Of a stretch of DNA of 64,000 nt, positions 1 through 13,201 are shown in pieces (position 1 is the first letter of the stretch; each line of letters opens with the position of its first letter). The stretch is from Pagrus major (Eukaryota > Chordata > Actinopteri > Spariformes > Sparidae), in assembly GCF_040436345.1 (NCBI RefSeq), contig NC_133230.1, forward strand, positions 19,788,197 to 19,852,196, in the 5' to 3' direction. Both the position numbers and the translations under genes were made by a program. The notes below the pieces were generated by a model. That model made no database searches and was not told the origin of the DNA. It was given only the letters and a program-made list of their open reading frames with translations.

Positions 1-445
1 CAACACTGATTTTTAATATAAACTGAGGTGAAAAATAACCAAACATTCCTCAAGAACTCTGTAGTAAGGAAATGTTTTTCAGTCACATTTTCACACAACT
101 GAAAAGGCCTTGCAATACGCTACTGACCATGTCTAACAATCTGAAAATCTGTACATTTATCTTTGAGAACTACAGTATATACACTTCATGAGTTAACATA
201 ACAGGTGTTACATGATTGCTTTTGTAATAGATGTCTAAGAAAAACAATCCACTTGAATCTCAAGTGCACCGTTTGAGCTTGTTTTTATCTTAACGCTAAT
301 TTCTTTAACGCTTAAGTTTGGCAAATTAAAAAGCAAACAAAGAAACGTAATACTATAATTTTGGGAGAAAGAAAAATACTGGTACACAGCTCGTGAAAAT
401 ACAAAGTAATTTGCCATAGCTATGTTAAAAAGGTGTTCAGTTAAA

Positions 446-3400
446 CTAACTTCCAAGAAGCAGTTTGCTGTTCTTGGTGTCTGATGGGAAGAGGTCCGGT
501 GGGGCGGTGGTGGACACGGGTCTACCCAGAACCACCACAGGTCTGAGGTACTGAAGCTGCTTAATGGCCAGGTCCCCACACCCAGCCAGGGCTTTGTCCA
601 AGATGGACTTCAAGTTTTGGACTGATGTGAAGTCTCCAGTCATCGCGTGTGGCTTCAGCATTGGGGAGTGAGTGCGTCTGCTGCGGGTGTGAGTGATTCC
701 CAGCTGGTTGTTCTCCTTAACGGAACAACTGCGTCTGAAAGAGTCTCGCCGTTTCACCGGAGCTGCGTTTTTTTCTTTCGGGGATGTCTCTTGTATGAAC
801 CTCAGGAATGAGGACTCAAAGCCAATAGGCTTATAGGCAGCAATGTCAAACGTGCGTGGAGAAGGGCTACGAGAGTTAGTATCTTTCAAGTTTGACGGCT
901 GTTCAGACAGTTCGTTTTTCCGTTTTAGGGGCTGGCGAACTGGAGGAGTGGGAGCTGACCCGTTCACCATTTTACCACCATCCTTGGTGCCTGAAACGTC
1001 TTGGAAGCCCTCATCAGCAGTAAAGCGCAGTGAGCATGGTGGCGAGAGGTCAACAGTGACAGGACGAAGAAGAGGTTTGATTTTATCCCAGCTCAATCTT
1101 TCCTCCTGTTTCTGAGTGTTAGGTGATGGTGCTGCGGCTGACTCTTCAGTGTGCCCGCCAGTGCTCGGTTCACCGTAAAGCACCTCGTCTGCACCAACAA
1201 GGACGCCATTTCTCTCAACAGGTGGTGGTGGCTCCTCCACTTCCTCCTCTGGGAATCCCAATGAATCATGTTTATCCTCCTCCTCCTGTGCCTCTGTCTT
1301 GATTGAGTGTAAGCTCATGGGTGCAGGCTGCCCCTCTGTGTTTTCTGGCTCTGCCTGATACTCCATTTTGTGAACCACACATGCTTCTGTAACTTCTGTA
1401 ACTATTGGTGTGGCCGACTTCCTCTGAATCAGTTCTTCGAGCTGCTCAGCGGTAAAAACAAGCATAGCGTCATTCTTAACAAGATCTTCTCGACGCATGC
1501 GGTGAACCTTCAGGTAGTGCCGGTGCAGGCTTCCCATGTACGTGACGACAGAATCACAGTCCTGAACCATGCATGGGTAGGCCACACGCAAACAGCGGTC
1601 TTGACACATCTGTAGTGCTTCTTCATGTGATCTGAAGACAAAGCGGCTGAAACAATTTCTTTTGGACTTTTTTTCTCTTGGCAATGTCTTCTCCTCGACA
1701 GACTCCTTAATTATTTCCTCTGGCTGGGTGGTCTCTTCAGGCTCTGACTCGACTCGGCTCAGACTCGATATCTCAGCCTGTGTGGTGGTTGAAGCAGGTT
1801 CTTCTTTCTGAGGACTCTGCGGTGCAACAATGAGCTTCTTTTGGCATCCAGTAATTGACTTTTTGTGAGTGCTCTGTAGACGAACCACCAGTGAATCGTA
1901 GTACTCACAGTGACTATAAAGCGTATGTTTTTTAAGTGCTTCATCATGGCTGAAAACTCTGGTACAGCCTTCAAACTTGCACCTTATTAGCTCTGGTGGT
2001 TGTGAGTGGCAATCACGAGTGTGACGCACTAGGCTGCTTTTAAGGTGGTAGGAAGTGCTACAGTTGGCAAAGTGACATTTGTATTGGGGCTGAGGTTCAT
2101 CACAGTTGGGGAGAGGCCTTTTTTTGGCTGGCTCTTTTCTGGCTTCTGGACTGTGAGGTGCATCAAAGTCTTTTTCCAACAAGAGCTGAGAGCGATTGTA
2201 ATGATGTACCAACTGTAGGTGACGCACTAGACCTCCCTGGGTGGAAAAAGCTGCATCACAGTTTTTTGCGACACAATGAAAGGGTTTACTGAATTTATCC
2301 AATATGTAGCACAGATTACTTTTGGCTACCAGGCGTCTTGTAGTTCTGACCTGCTGTGTTGTTGCATCCTCGCTTTCTCCCTTCTGCTCACTGTCCTCCT
2401 CTCTACTCTCTGGTTCATCCTCTCCTTCCTCTTCAGATGGAGAATGATTGTCAAAGTTTTGTGCATTTTCAGCATCCACTGTTGAGTTTGTTTTCTCGTG
2501 TTGGCTTTGCAACTTGGGGATCTCTTTCTTCCTCACTTTTAGATCGTGGTTCGTCGAGTGCTGAGATGTATGATCTGAAGGGTCATTGTTTCCCTCGTAT
2601 CGTTTAGATGCATAGCTTATTTTGTCCACCAAAGTCTCACTCATGTTATGTACTTGGATATAGTGGGCCCTCAACACATGCTTTTCTCTGTGACTCTTGG
2701 AACAAAGATGGCAGACGTAAGGCTTAAAAGATGTAGTTTTCAAAGAAGTCAACCTTTTGGCCTGTTCAACAGTACGCCCATGTTTGGTGTTATAGTGTCG
2801 CAGTAAGCTGTAACTCTGAGCAGTCCGAAAGCCACACCCTTTCATCCCACAGATGTATGGCTTAGCAGTGGCTAATGATTCACCACTCCCTTCGTCATCA
2901 GCTGCTGATGCCTCTTCTTCGGTTTTAACCCTTTCCTCAGGCGTAGTTGGAGGTCTCGTCTGAAGCATTACAACAGGCGGCTTGGCCATGATTGCCTGAT
3001 GAAGAGATACTTGTGATGCATTGGGCTCTGAGGGGGGCTGAGGGGCCTCACTTGGCACACTGTGAGGTGATGAAGAATTCAGGTCCAGTTTACTCAGCCC
3101 AATCAGTATTTCTTTCAGAGCATCATTTTTTGTTTGAAGGCTTGAGGAGTTTGTTTCACTGTCTTTGGGTTGAGTGGATGCTTTTCTTTCTTTGCCAGAC
3201 TTCGTGGGTTGAATGGGAGTTGAGAGCTCATTGTTTCCCTTGTCCTCATTGTCTGGCTCAGGTTCAGCCTTTATCAATTTGGACTTTGAGCCTCGCTCTT
3301 TGTCATGCTTGTGTTCTTTGTTCTCCAGTTTAAGGTGTTCTGGGTGCGCACATTTCAGATGTCGCTGGACATCTCTGGCTCTGGAGAAAGTCATACCACA

Positions 3401-6400
3401 CTTCTCAAAACCACAGGTGAACTTACTTCCATCAAAACACACAGCCACCAAGGTCATAGTTGCTTTGGGCTCCTTGGTGTCGGAGGTTTCCAAAGAGGAG
3501 ACACAACTTAATGAGGAGGAGTTTACAACATCTTCATTTACAATCTCTTCTTTATCAACTGACTTATTCTGGTGGGTTGTCACTTCAGGAACAGCCTTAA
3601 GAAGTTTCCGTTTTGCCTTCCTCTGAGCCTCAAAGTCTTCTTCAGAGAAGGTGATGTTGTGTGTGGATAAATGCTTTATGAATTCCTTTTTGGATAAGTA
3701 GTATTTTCTACATTCAGCACTAGAGCAAGTAAATGCTGCATCTCTGAAATGCTGTGCTTCATGGTGATAGATTTGGCCCAAGTCGGAGTAAGTGACGTAA
3801 CAGCCTTTGAGTTCACACTGGTAGTTGAGCTGATAGCCATGGGTCTGTTTGTGTGAGACAAGTTCATTGGAGGAACTAAACTGAGCGCCACAACCTATCA
3901 CCACACATGCGTAAGGCCGATCACCATAATGAATTCTTCGATGTTTGCGATGATGGTAAGCGGAGACAAAATGGCGTCTACAAAAAACACACTTCTCTCG
4001 CTTGTCTCTCATCTGATGAAAATATTTCACATTCTCATCACCTTTGTGCTCTGACTTTAAATGGACATACAAGTACTTGGAATGTTTAAATATCCGCGTA
4101 CACCCGGTTCCTGGACACTGATACTCATCCCGGTTCTGCAGCTTGAAGTGTTGTTCAATGTACTCGAACGTTACATGCTCGTCATCGTCCACATGCTTCT
4201 CTTTCACGGTTTTGGCTTGTTGCACGATGTGGTGCAGCACGTCTGGATCATGTGTGGATTTGTAATACAGCATTAAGGAAGGGTCAACGGTGATCTCTCC
4301 TGGTTCAATATCATCATCCTCGTCCATCTGTTTCTCCATGTCCTCTTTCTTTACATTGTTTTTCTGAAGATGTGTTTCACTCTGAATGTGTTGTTTCATG
4401 TGAGGGACAAGATCCTTTCGGCTCTTAAACTTTTCCAAGCACACAGGGCAGGGGTGGCATTTGTCTTCTGCATGTCTTTTGGAGTGGTGAACTATTTGGG
4501 TGTCAGTGACCGACCTCTTACAAATCTGACAGCACAGCTTGTGTTTCTTTGTCTCGGACTCTCCTTGGCTTTCTGGTAAGTTAGAAGACTGCTTTTCATC
4601 CTGCTGCTCATGACCATCAAGACTTCCATTTATCCTCTGTTGGTGCTCAGATTCTACTTTCACTGGGATTCCCTTTGGTTCAGGTTGTTTACCCTTCTCT
4701 TGTTTGTCTACCACGGCTTCCTCCTCCTCTCCTTCTGACTCCGGCATCAACCCTAGAAGGGAGATGCAGTGATACTTGAGAGTTTTCCAGTCCCAGAACT
4801 CGGGGTCAAAAGGCCAATAGGCTTTCAGTGCTAGTAGCAACTCGCAGCGCAGTGAGTTGGGAATAACCTCGCTTTCCTGGTCGTACTTTTGGTCTGGCCG
4901 TAAGTATAGCTCTTCAAGGCACCCAAAGACTTCCTGGCTGGGGCCAAGCAGGAACTCTGTGAGTTGACAGGCACGCAACACTTCAAGGTCGTCTGGAAGA
5001 AGGCAAGACACAGTCTTACAGACAGAGATCCTTGTTTCTGAGTCATCCTGCTTTGGAAGTTGAAGAGCTTTGACACAAAGTTCTACTGAGGCAGGCACCC
5101 CAATTTCCTCCGCCTGAAAAGAAAGACATGTAATTAGCATAAATCAATTAGACGAAAAACACATTTTCTTCCAAACACACACATTTTATATTCATCATAT
5201 GCTGAAACGCTCTTTGAACAATGTCATTGCATTTCAAAATGCAAAATTAATTAATATATTAAAACAGGGCTAACTTTACTTTCTCATATTGGGACCCAGA
5301 GAAGTGAATTCATCCCATTCAAGAGCAACTGTAAACTTGATTTTGGAAGGAGAAAAAGTAGCTGTACTGTAGCACTCGTACAAATTAGGGGTAGACCAAT
5401 TATCAGCCCTGGCTGAATTTGTGCTTATGTTCAGCATTTTTCTGACTATCAGTATCAGTGATTTTTCACCACTATCTGATTGGTAACACATCACAATCAA
5501 TAGCCTATAAACACTGAATAATCTGAATCTGGAAAGTAAGTAGTAACTAAATTCATCAAATAAATGTAGTCGAGGGGAAGTATAAAGTAGCAGAAAATTA
5601 AAATACTCTAGTAAAGTACCTGAAAATTGTACTATTGTACAAGTGGGCAGCTCTCCCAGGAAACAACTAACAACCCCACTAATGGAGTTTTCATTTGACA
5701 TGCAGTCACAAAGTCTGATTAATCACTCCAAAGAGTAAGGACTGGACTCTGACATTTCTGGTTTGTCAGAAATTTTGCAGTTTGAGCAATTTCACGACTA
5801 TAAACAGTTGTGAGCTTGTTTAAATATAATAAGTTTATTTTTAAGTAGTCTTGAGACTGCTGTGATATAAAGCTGAACTTCACTGGAGAACAGACGGACC
5901 ATATTGTCTGCATTTTCCAACCATCTGGTGCTCCACATCATTCTTTTTTGCTTCTTTGTGTTCATAGTAGAACCACAGAGCACTGCCTTTCTCTCTGCTA
6001 TAACAAAATTAGGAAAAATGTTTGATTTTTATGGTAGTAAATTGTGTGCATTTTTTAACTTGTTAGCAGACTAACTGATTTTCATAGCTCTTCAGATGTG
6101 ATGGAAATGCTAACAGGAAACATCTGCTAAGAAAGCTTTTAGTTCCTGAGTTTAGTTCCTAAGGCTCCTTCGTACCTGGAACTAACTGGTTGAAAATGAG
6201 CCTTATACCCATATAATTGATGTAACAACACAAATCCAGTATAAAAAACAGACTGTATGGCTGTTGGGCTCACCTCTGTCTGAATGACACGGACCAGGGA
6301 AAGCAAATGGTAGACTGTTTTGGCAATGGCACCTAGCTGAAGGCATCTTTCCAGAAGAGACATCAACGAGGGGTCGATCCTCCTCTGAAGCTTACTCCAC

Positions 6401-9400
6401 AACAGAATCAACTCCCTTTGAAGAAGAAAATTAAGTAATTGTATAATTTTGACCACAGCAATAACAAAAAACTCAACTTAATTGATTAGAGATTTTTTAA
6501 ACATCCAGATGTTTGTAGATTGTCAATTTACATTTGACTGTAGTCATAAATACATAATGTACAATACATTCAGTTCAATTAACCTCTTGACCCCAAAAAG
6601 GAACTACTCACCAGGAGCAGTAAAGGCTCTGCTGCTGAAGCTGCTGTGTCAGGAAAGTTGTGCACAAGATGAAGGCCGTGTTCTCCTCCCCCTCAGTCTC
6701 TAAATTACATGTGATCTCCAGTACATCCTTACAGTCAAGTCTGGAGATCTGTTGAGGGAGTAAATACAATATTGAAAGTTAAGAAAACAGCATGCAGTCA
6801 GAGAGCAATTATGTAAACATTTCAGTTAGGGTGCACCAGTATGACATGGCTGATCAGTACTGATACTGACCTTATTATTTAGATCAGGTGTACATCATGA
6901 TGTGACCAACCCTTACTATATACAGTTACATTCATTCATGTGGGGCTGCCGACCTAATTATTAATGCCACAGAAATCCCTCATCAACCTTACATTAGCAT
7001 GACTCTAATTGGTTCCGCACAGTGGGGTACAGAGATTTTAAATTTGGGAGGAAGAGAGCACCAATGTTTTAGCGGTACTGAGAGAGGGTGTTGGATCGGT
7101 GCATCCATACAGTCACTCTACCCTGTTTCAAGTTGCTACAAAAGAATATTAGGGATTAAATATAATTTCATCAACAAAGACGCCATGACACACCAGTGAT
7201 CCAGCATTTCATGAAACATATCATGCAACTGTGATGTCCCTAGTTTGATTACAGCCAGAAACCTTTATCACATGTGTAAGGGAGATTCCCAAATGTCCCT
7301 TTGTTATTTTGATGTTATTCTTGCATATGAAACTTAACGAGTATAGAAGATGTGTTAAGAGCGACATTGTGTCTATGGGCCTCCAATGGTTTATGTCATG
7401 TAACAGTTTTATGGTTGCAGAGTATATGGTTTCATAGCGTATGTGATAGAGAGTTGAAAAACCTAACATAGACAAGACAACAGACTCTTGTCCAAGGAGT
7501 TCATCCTAAAGAGTACTTTTGTGACCTTTCTGCGTAGCCCCTCCTGGAAATATGTGTTCTGATAACGGTTGATATATGAAACATAAACTTTGGGATGTAC
7601 GTGCATGTTAAATTTATGTTAACCTGTGGAGAAAGTGGAGATAATGGGAGTGTTTTTCGAAGTGGTCCAGATATAACCTTGTGTAGATGTAACCAACTAT
7701 AAACGACTGAGAGAGACTGCCTCTCTCCAGTCAACATCTATGCGCTGCTGATGTGTGACGCAATAAAAGAACTTCTAGAAAAGAAATATTGTGTTGAACT
7801 TGGTGTTTGACCAACTCTCATCTGCACTAGACAAGCGACTGGTTTTCAGTTGCCACGACACATGTCACACTCTACAGTCAATTCTCTTATGAGGGCAAAA
7901 TTATCAAAAAAGAATCATAAATACAAATACAGTGTAGTGAAGTTTTAAAATCAATACATAAACATAACATAAATAAGAAATTTAAGATCATTTAACTCTT
8001 TATAATTAAACATATTAGTGCAAAACATGCATCACATGAAGTATTTAACTGCTTGCATATGAAGGCAAAAGGCTTTAAATGTTCAGTTTGAACTTGCAGC
8101 ACTCATGACACCCCAGCTCACTTTTTCTGCATTCATCGCTGACCTCCTGAACTTTGTCTATCCCCTCCCCCCTGCCAAGGCAGAGGACAGCAAGAAAGGT
8201 AATGAACCATAAAGATAACAGGGGCCTCCATCAGGGGCAGGGTGGGCTGTGCAATAAGCACACAAAAGGCGTGAGTAATCTGGCTATACATTTGGACTGG
8301 TATATATAATGGGAGCATATCACAAACATCAGTGCATTCACATATGTGAATATGCTTTATTTAATCTGTTAAACATACTACAATGAATGTTTAACTGGTT
8401 ATGAAACACTCTCACCTTTGAGATCCTTCAATAGCTCTGAAAGCATGATCATATCAAACTGGACATACAAGGTTTTCACAGCATACCAAGAAAAGGTTGG
8501 GGAATGGAGACAGGTGTCACAACAGTGGCAGGACGTAACAATGAGGAAGCATGTCTGAGAGACATGTCTAATGAAGATTTAAGAATGTACACGTCATTGC
8601 CTGAGTCACTGTCTTTTCTGATCGTAAGTAGAGATTGGTAGTTAAACATTACAGATACCCTCAGCTCTTTGTTGGGCCTTTTCATACATTTAAAAAAGGT
8701 GGAAAAAATGAATTCACAATAAGTTTTACTGAATCCCTAAAGATTGAAGGTTTTCTGAGTCTTCAAACTGAACACCAGGAAGCTTCATTTGCATGAGAAT
8801 TTGAGGCTCTATTTTTGGAGATGGTGCAGATAAACCTTATAAATAGACACCCTTTTCATATTTATAAAAAAAAGTTTGACTTGCAAATATGTCCATATTT
8901 TTATTCATCAGTTCAATAATATCCATCTTATTATGCAAAGAGGGAGAGAATTACTGTCGCTCAGCCTGCTGTGACCCTTCTACACTTCTTGCCACAACCA
9001 TATGTCTCTTAATATTGAACAGCATGTTAAGCAGAAGCTGGACTTTTTTTGACCATTTATCCTTTTAGCCAGCTATTACAAATTTTTAGCCAACTACTGA
9101 AATGTTTAGTCATGACATACTTTAACCAATCCACATCAACCATTTACCTTATACTTTTAGCAAACCATTCCAACCACTTGGCTATATTTTTGTGCATGTT
9201 TTAATGTTTATCCATTAATTAGGCTAAGAGTATTTTTTTGTCAAAGAGCATCTTGCAAACAAAGTGTGGTATTACCTCCATGATGGCTTCTTCATTGGGA
9301 AGCAGGTGACAAAGCAGGGAGACAAAAGTTTGACGAAAGGTAGCTTGGTTGGAGATGAAGCTGCATTCAGTGCAAGCTTTGGCCAGCACCACCGCCTTGG

Positions 9401-12400
9401 CCACTTCGCCCATCTTCTCCAGGTGCTTCACCCGCATCTCCATGAAGCCCTCGCCCTCCAAGCTGATGTACGCGTCAACTAACGATAGAATTCAAAGACA
9501 ATATGATTAGCAACCATGACGAGGCCTAAGTCTGTGCCGTCATGTTCAAATGAAATAACTTGGATAATGTTAACTAGATTCCAACCTTCTTCTGAGTTGG
9601 TGGGCTGGCCTGTGAGGAGAGAAGTAAGGACATGGTTGCTCCATGCTCCTCCCTCTCCTGTGATCTGGAGTAAAGCTTGAAGGTCTGTGCTGCCATACTG
9701 TAACAATGTGTCATGGGCAATCTGCAATAAAACGCACAAAGGACGTTAAATCTAAATACAAAAACCGTGTGTTCAGCACTTTATTTGAAATCACATCAAA
9801 TAACCAGGACTCATCTTTCTCCAACACTCCTGTCACACAGGGTGTGCAGTGATTTAATCAAAACATTTTCTTATTTGAAATTACATCAAACTATGTAATT
9901 CTACTGAGGAATGCAGTCAAATATAACACACTCTGCTTTATTTCTTACAGTGATTCAGCAGAACACGATCTGACAGCAAAGAAAATTATAGTACTTTTTA
10001 AAATCTATATTAGACTGTTTCAGTGTGGTAATGAGTTCCCCTGACTCTTCATGCAGCACAGTTTTGTTCATCTTGGACATATTCAATCAATGGTCATAGC
10101 AGAGTGTACTGCAAACCCTTCAGTGCAAATTTGGAAGGACAAGACTTGAAGTCTGCTGTATATCTACACCTGCTGTCCCATGAGATTGAAAGGCTCTTTA
10201 CCTAGAAACAAATTGCAAAATGGATTAAAATAATTTGAAGACTACTTTGCTCATTTTAGAACCTTAAATCCTTTGGGGAAAAGACTATTTCAAGCATACA
10301 TTTGTGTCATATCGAGGCACACAACTGACAACCAATGATGAGTTAGTAGTTCTAAACAGTGGTGGTTTAGACTCAACAAGGGCAGAAAAAGACAAAACTG
10401 CCATCTACACCAGCTTGGGGCATTTGTTCTCAGCCTTCACAAGTCTCAATGAGAAGGTTTTTGATAACACCCCACTGAGGCACATATAATCAAGTTCCTA
10501 AATTCTTTCTAACACACACACCAACACAACAAAAATACTTTTTTTTGTTCAAGTCATCAGGATAGGATTTAAATCTGCAACTCATCAGCAAAGAATGTAG
10601 AGAAACTCAATGCTCTCTACCTGAACCGAGTGGTGAAATTGAACCCAGGCTTCATATGGGATTTCATTCTCAGGCACCGACAGCAACAATTCAAAACAGC
10701 TCCTACAAAAAAGAAAAACAAACAAGATTAGAATGATCTCTGTGAATCATGATAATTCTGGACAGTTCTATTCTTGACAATAAAAACACAACTACAAAAG
10801 AGAAGCAGTGTAAATATAAAGTCTGGAGACATTAATCTCAACTAAACACTTTTTTTTTTCCCCAGCCTGTGACACAACTTATACTTCTGGTGGTATAACA
10901 AAGTACCACAAAGCTCTAGCTCAGTTTTAATGTTCAAGAGAAGTGAGCTTTACATATTCATACATTAAACATGTCAAAAATACTCATTTGAAAATACAGT
11001 GGACAGTGGTGACATGTTTTTCTCATCTGCTGATAGTTAAATTTAACTATTATAAGAGAATCTATTAAAAGATCCTTTTTATTCAGCTGAATAGACTGAA
11101 ACAACCTCTTTCCCTCATATGAGAACATCTGCAAATGGAAGGAGTGTCAGTGGAGCCGTGGTTTGTGGCCCTGACAATTAATCGCAAGACATTATGAATC
11201 CCTAATCGACCTAATTTAAGTAGTGTTCAGTAAATTCCTTCAGACAGGCTGTCATCTGCAGCATGAAATCTTTAAGTGTAATAGCAAAATGTATCATTTG
11301 CATTTAACCACATATTGTTAATTTGCATTACCTTGCATGGTTTTATTTCACATATTGATCTATAACCTTATGGTTTACTACACTTTTTAGCACTGTGAAT
11401 TATGACCTGACCTAAGTATGAACTGTTTGACTTACTTTTATACAGTGACCTCGCTGATTGTTTGAAATTGTTTGTGCACAGTAGCAATCTGTTCTCCCCA
11501 GGCGCATGTCGGGTGTTGTGGGTACATCCAAGGCTGTCAGGTCAGCTGGATATTGTTTTGGGAAAATCTCCTTTTCTCGAGCTATCTCTGAGTGTGCTAT
11601 AAACTCTAACTTTGTCTGTGACTCTTGGTCAGTCTCTGCCAGGGTTTGCTTGGTGAATGAGGCTGGCCTTTCAACTGAAATTGGTTAACTCCGTTTGCTC
11701 TTTGCTTTTACCACTTTATTAAATTACAGAAAGACAACCTTGTGTGAATCATCTATTATTTGTTCACTTCTTAATAAGAATTTCCACCACATTAAGTACA
11801 ACAAGAATCACATCTAATCCAAAGTAACAACTGATCAATGTCAGTCAGCGTGTGCTTATGTCTTTTATGTAGGTTCATCCATATCAGAGTTAGTGGAGTT
11901 TGAATTCTTACTGTTATTTGAAATGCTAATTTGATATAATTTGTTACATGACCTGTATCTATATCATATAAAATGAGTGCTCGGCCAAGAAACAAAAAGG
12001 ACAGAAAATCACACAAATGAGTTAATGAAACAAGTGGTTGCATGTAGGTTTAACATGCTGAGTGTCTACTTACATCTACTACTTTTGTACTCTTATCGAG
12101 TATTTTTACTTTCGTTTCTATTTTAGCAATAACCTAAACGTTAACTCGACTATTACATTTATAGAATAAATGTTACTCAGAGTTATTAATCCAGGATGTT
12201 ACAAATAATTAATATGCAGCTCATTTAGAAAACCGAGAGTCCCGTGTGCATGCAAGTCCATTTATAATGACACTGTCAGTTATTGTTAGAGCTTAAGTAA
12301 GCAATTAAGCAAGATGCTGATTTCAGCTGATATCTTGCAGCCCTTGTGTGGACTTTAGGACCAAGAAATAAAACTGAAATTAAAAGAAAGACAAATATAC

Positions 12401-13156
12401 AGTATCTTTTAATGTGAAATGCAATTTGATACCTTTATGGGAACTTTCTCACTAAGTCAGACTACAATGCAAAATTTGAGAAGATTCAAGCCTGGGAAAA
12501 AATCCACAGTGAAGTAATTGAGCAAGACTGGATAGTTGTCGAAGCCTCGTAAACTTGTAAAAAAACAAAGCTAAAAATATAAATGATGAGGCGTGATTTT
12601 GCAAGGGCATTGCATGTTTGTCCGTTAAATTTATGGAGAAACTCAATTTGGTTAATAGTATGGGAGATATCTGACATTTTCAGAACAGCCACCCTGTTTT
12701 GGAAATTTGAAAATCAGGTGCAAAAACCCAGCTAGCTGTGCATTCATCTGGTTATGGATATGAAGGGTACATACTTATGTATAAATGAAGAACGGAACTG
12801 TCAGTCATCTATGGCACAAAGCAAATTAAGACTACATTGAGCAGACTAGAAATTGTAGGCTTGTGTTTCCAGGTTAATAAGGACTTCATAAAAAAATTGA
12901 AGAAGCTGACCTTTTCACCTCAAATCCATTACAAGGTGCTCTACAACCAAGACTGCTAAATGTGCACACCAAACTCAATACTTACAACGCTAGTCTCTTC
13001 AAAACAAGGGCCACTCTGTCAGACTCTGCAGTGAGGTGAGATCGAGCTGCAGCGAAACAGTTTATGGACAGACAGTAGACCTCGAGAAGAGGCAGACCAT
13101 GCTCCATGGAGTTCCTGCTCCCAGCATAGTGCATCAGCGCCTATAAACACAAACAC

Positions 13157-13201
<45 letters not shown>

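Noticed and set aside
843-4580. Several plus-strand frames of 60-137 codons
   Set aside because: All lie opposite the rlf zinc-finger exon and have no start, splice or family support.
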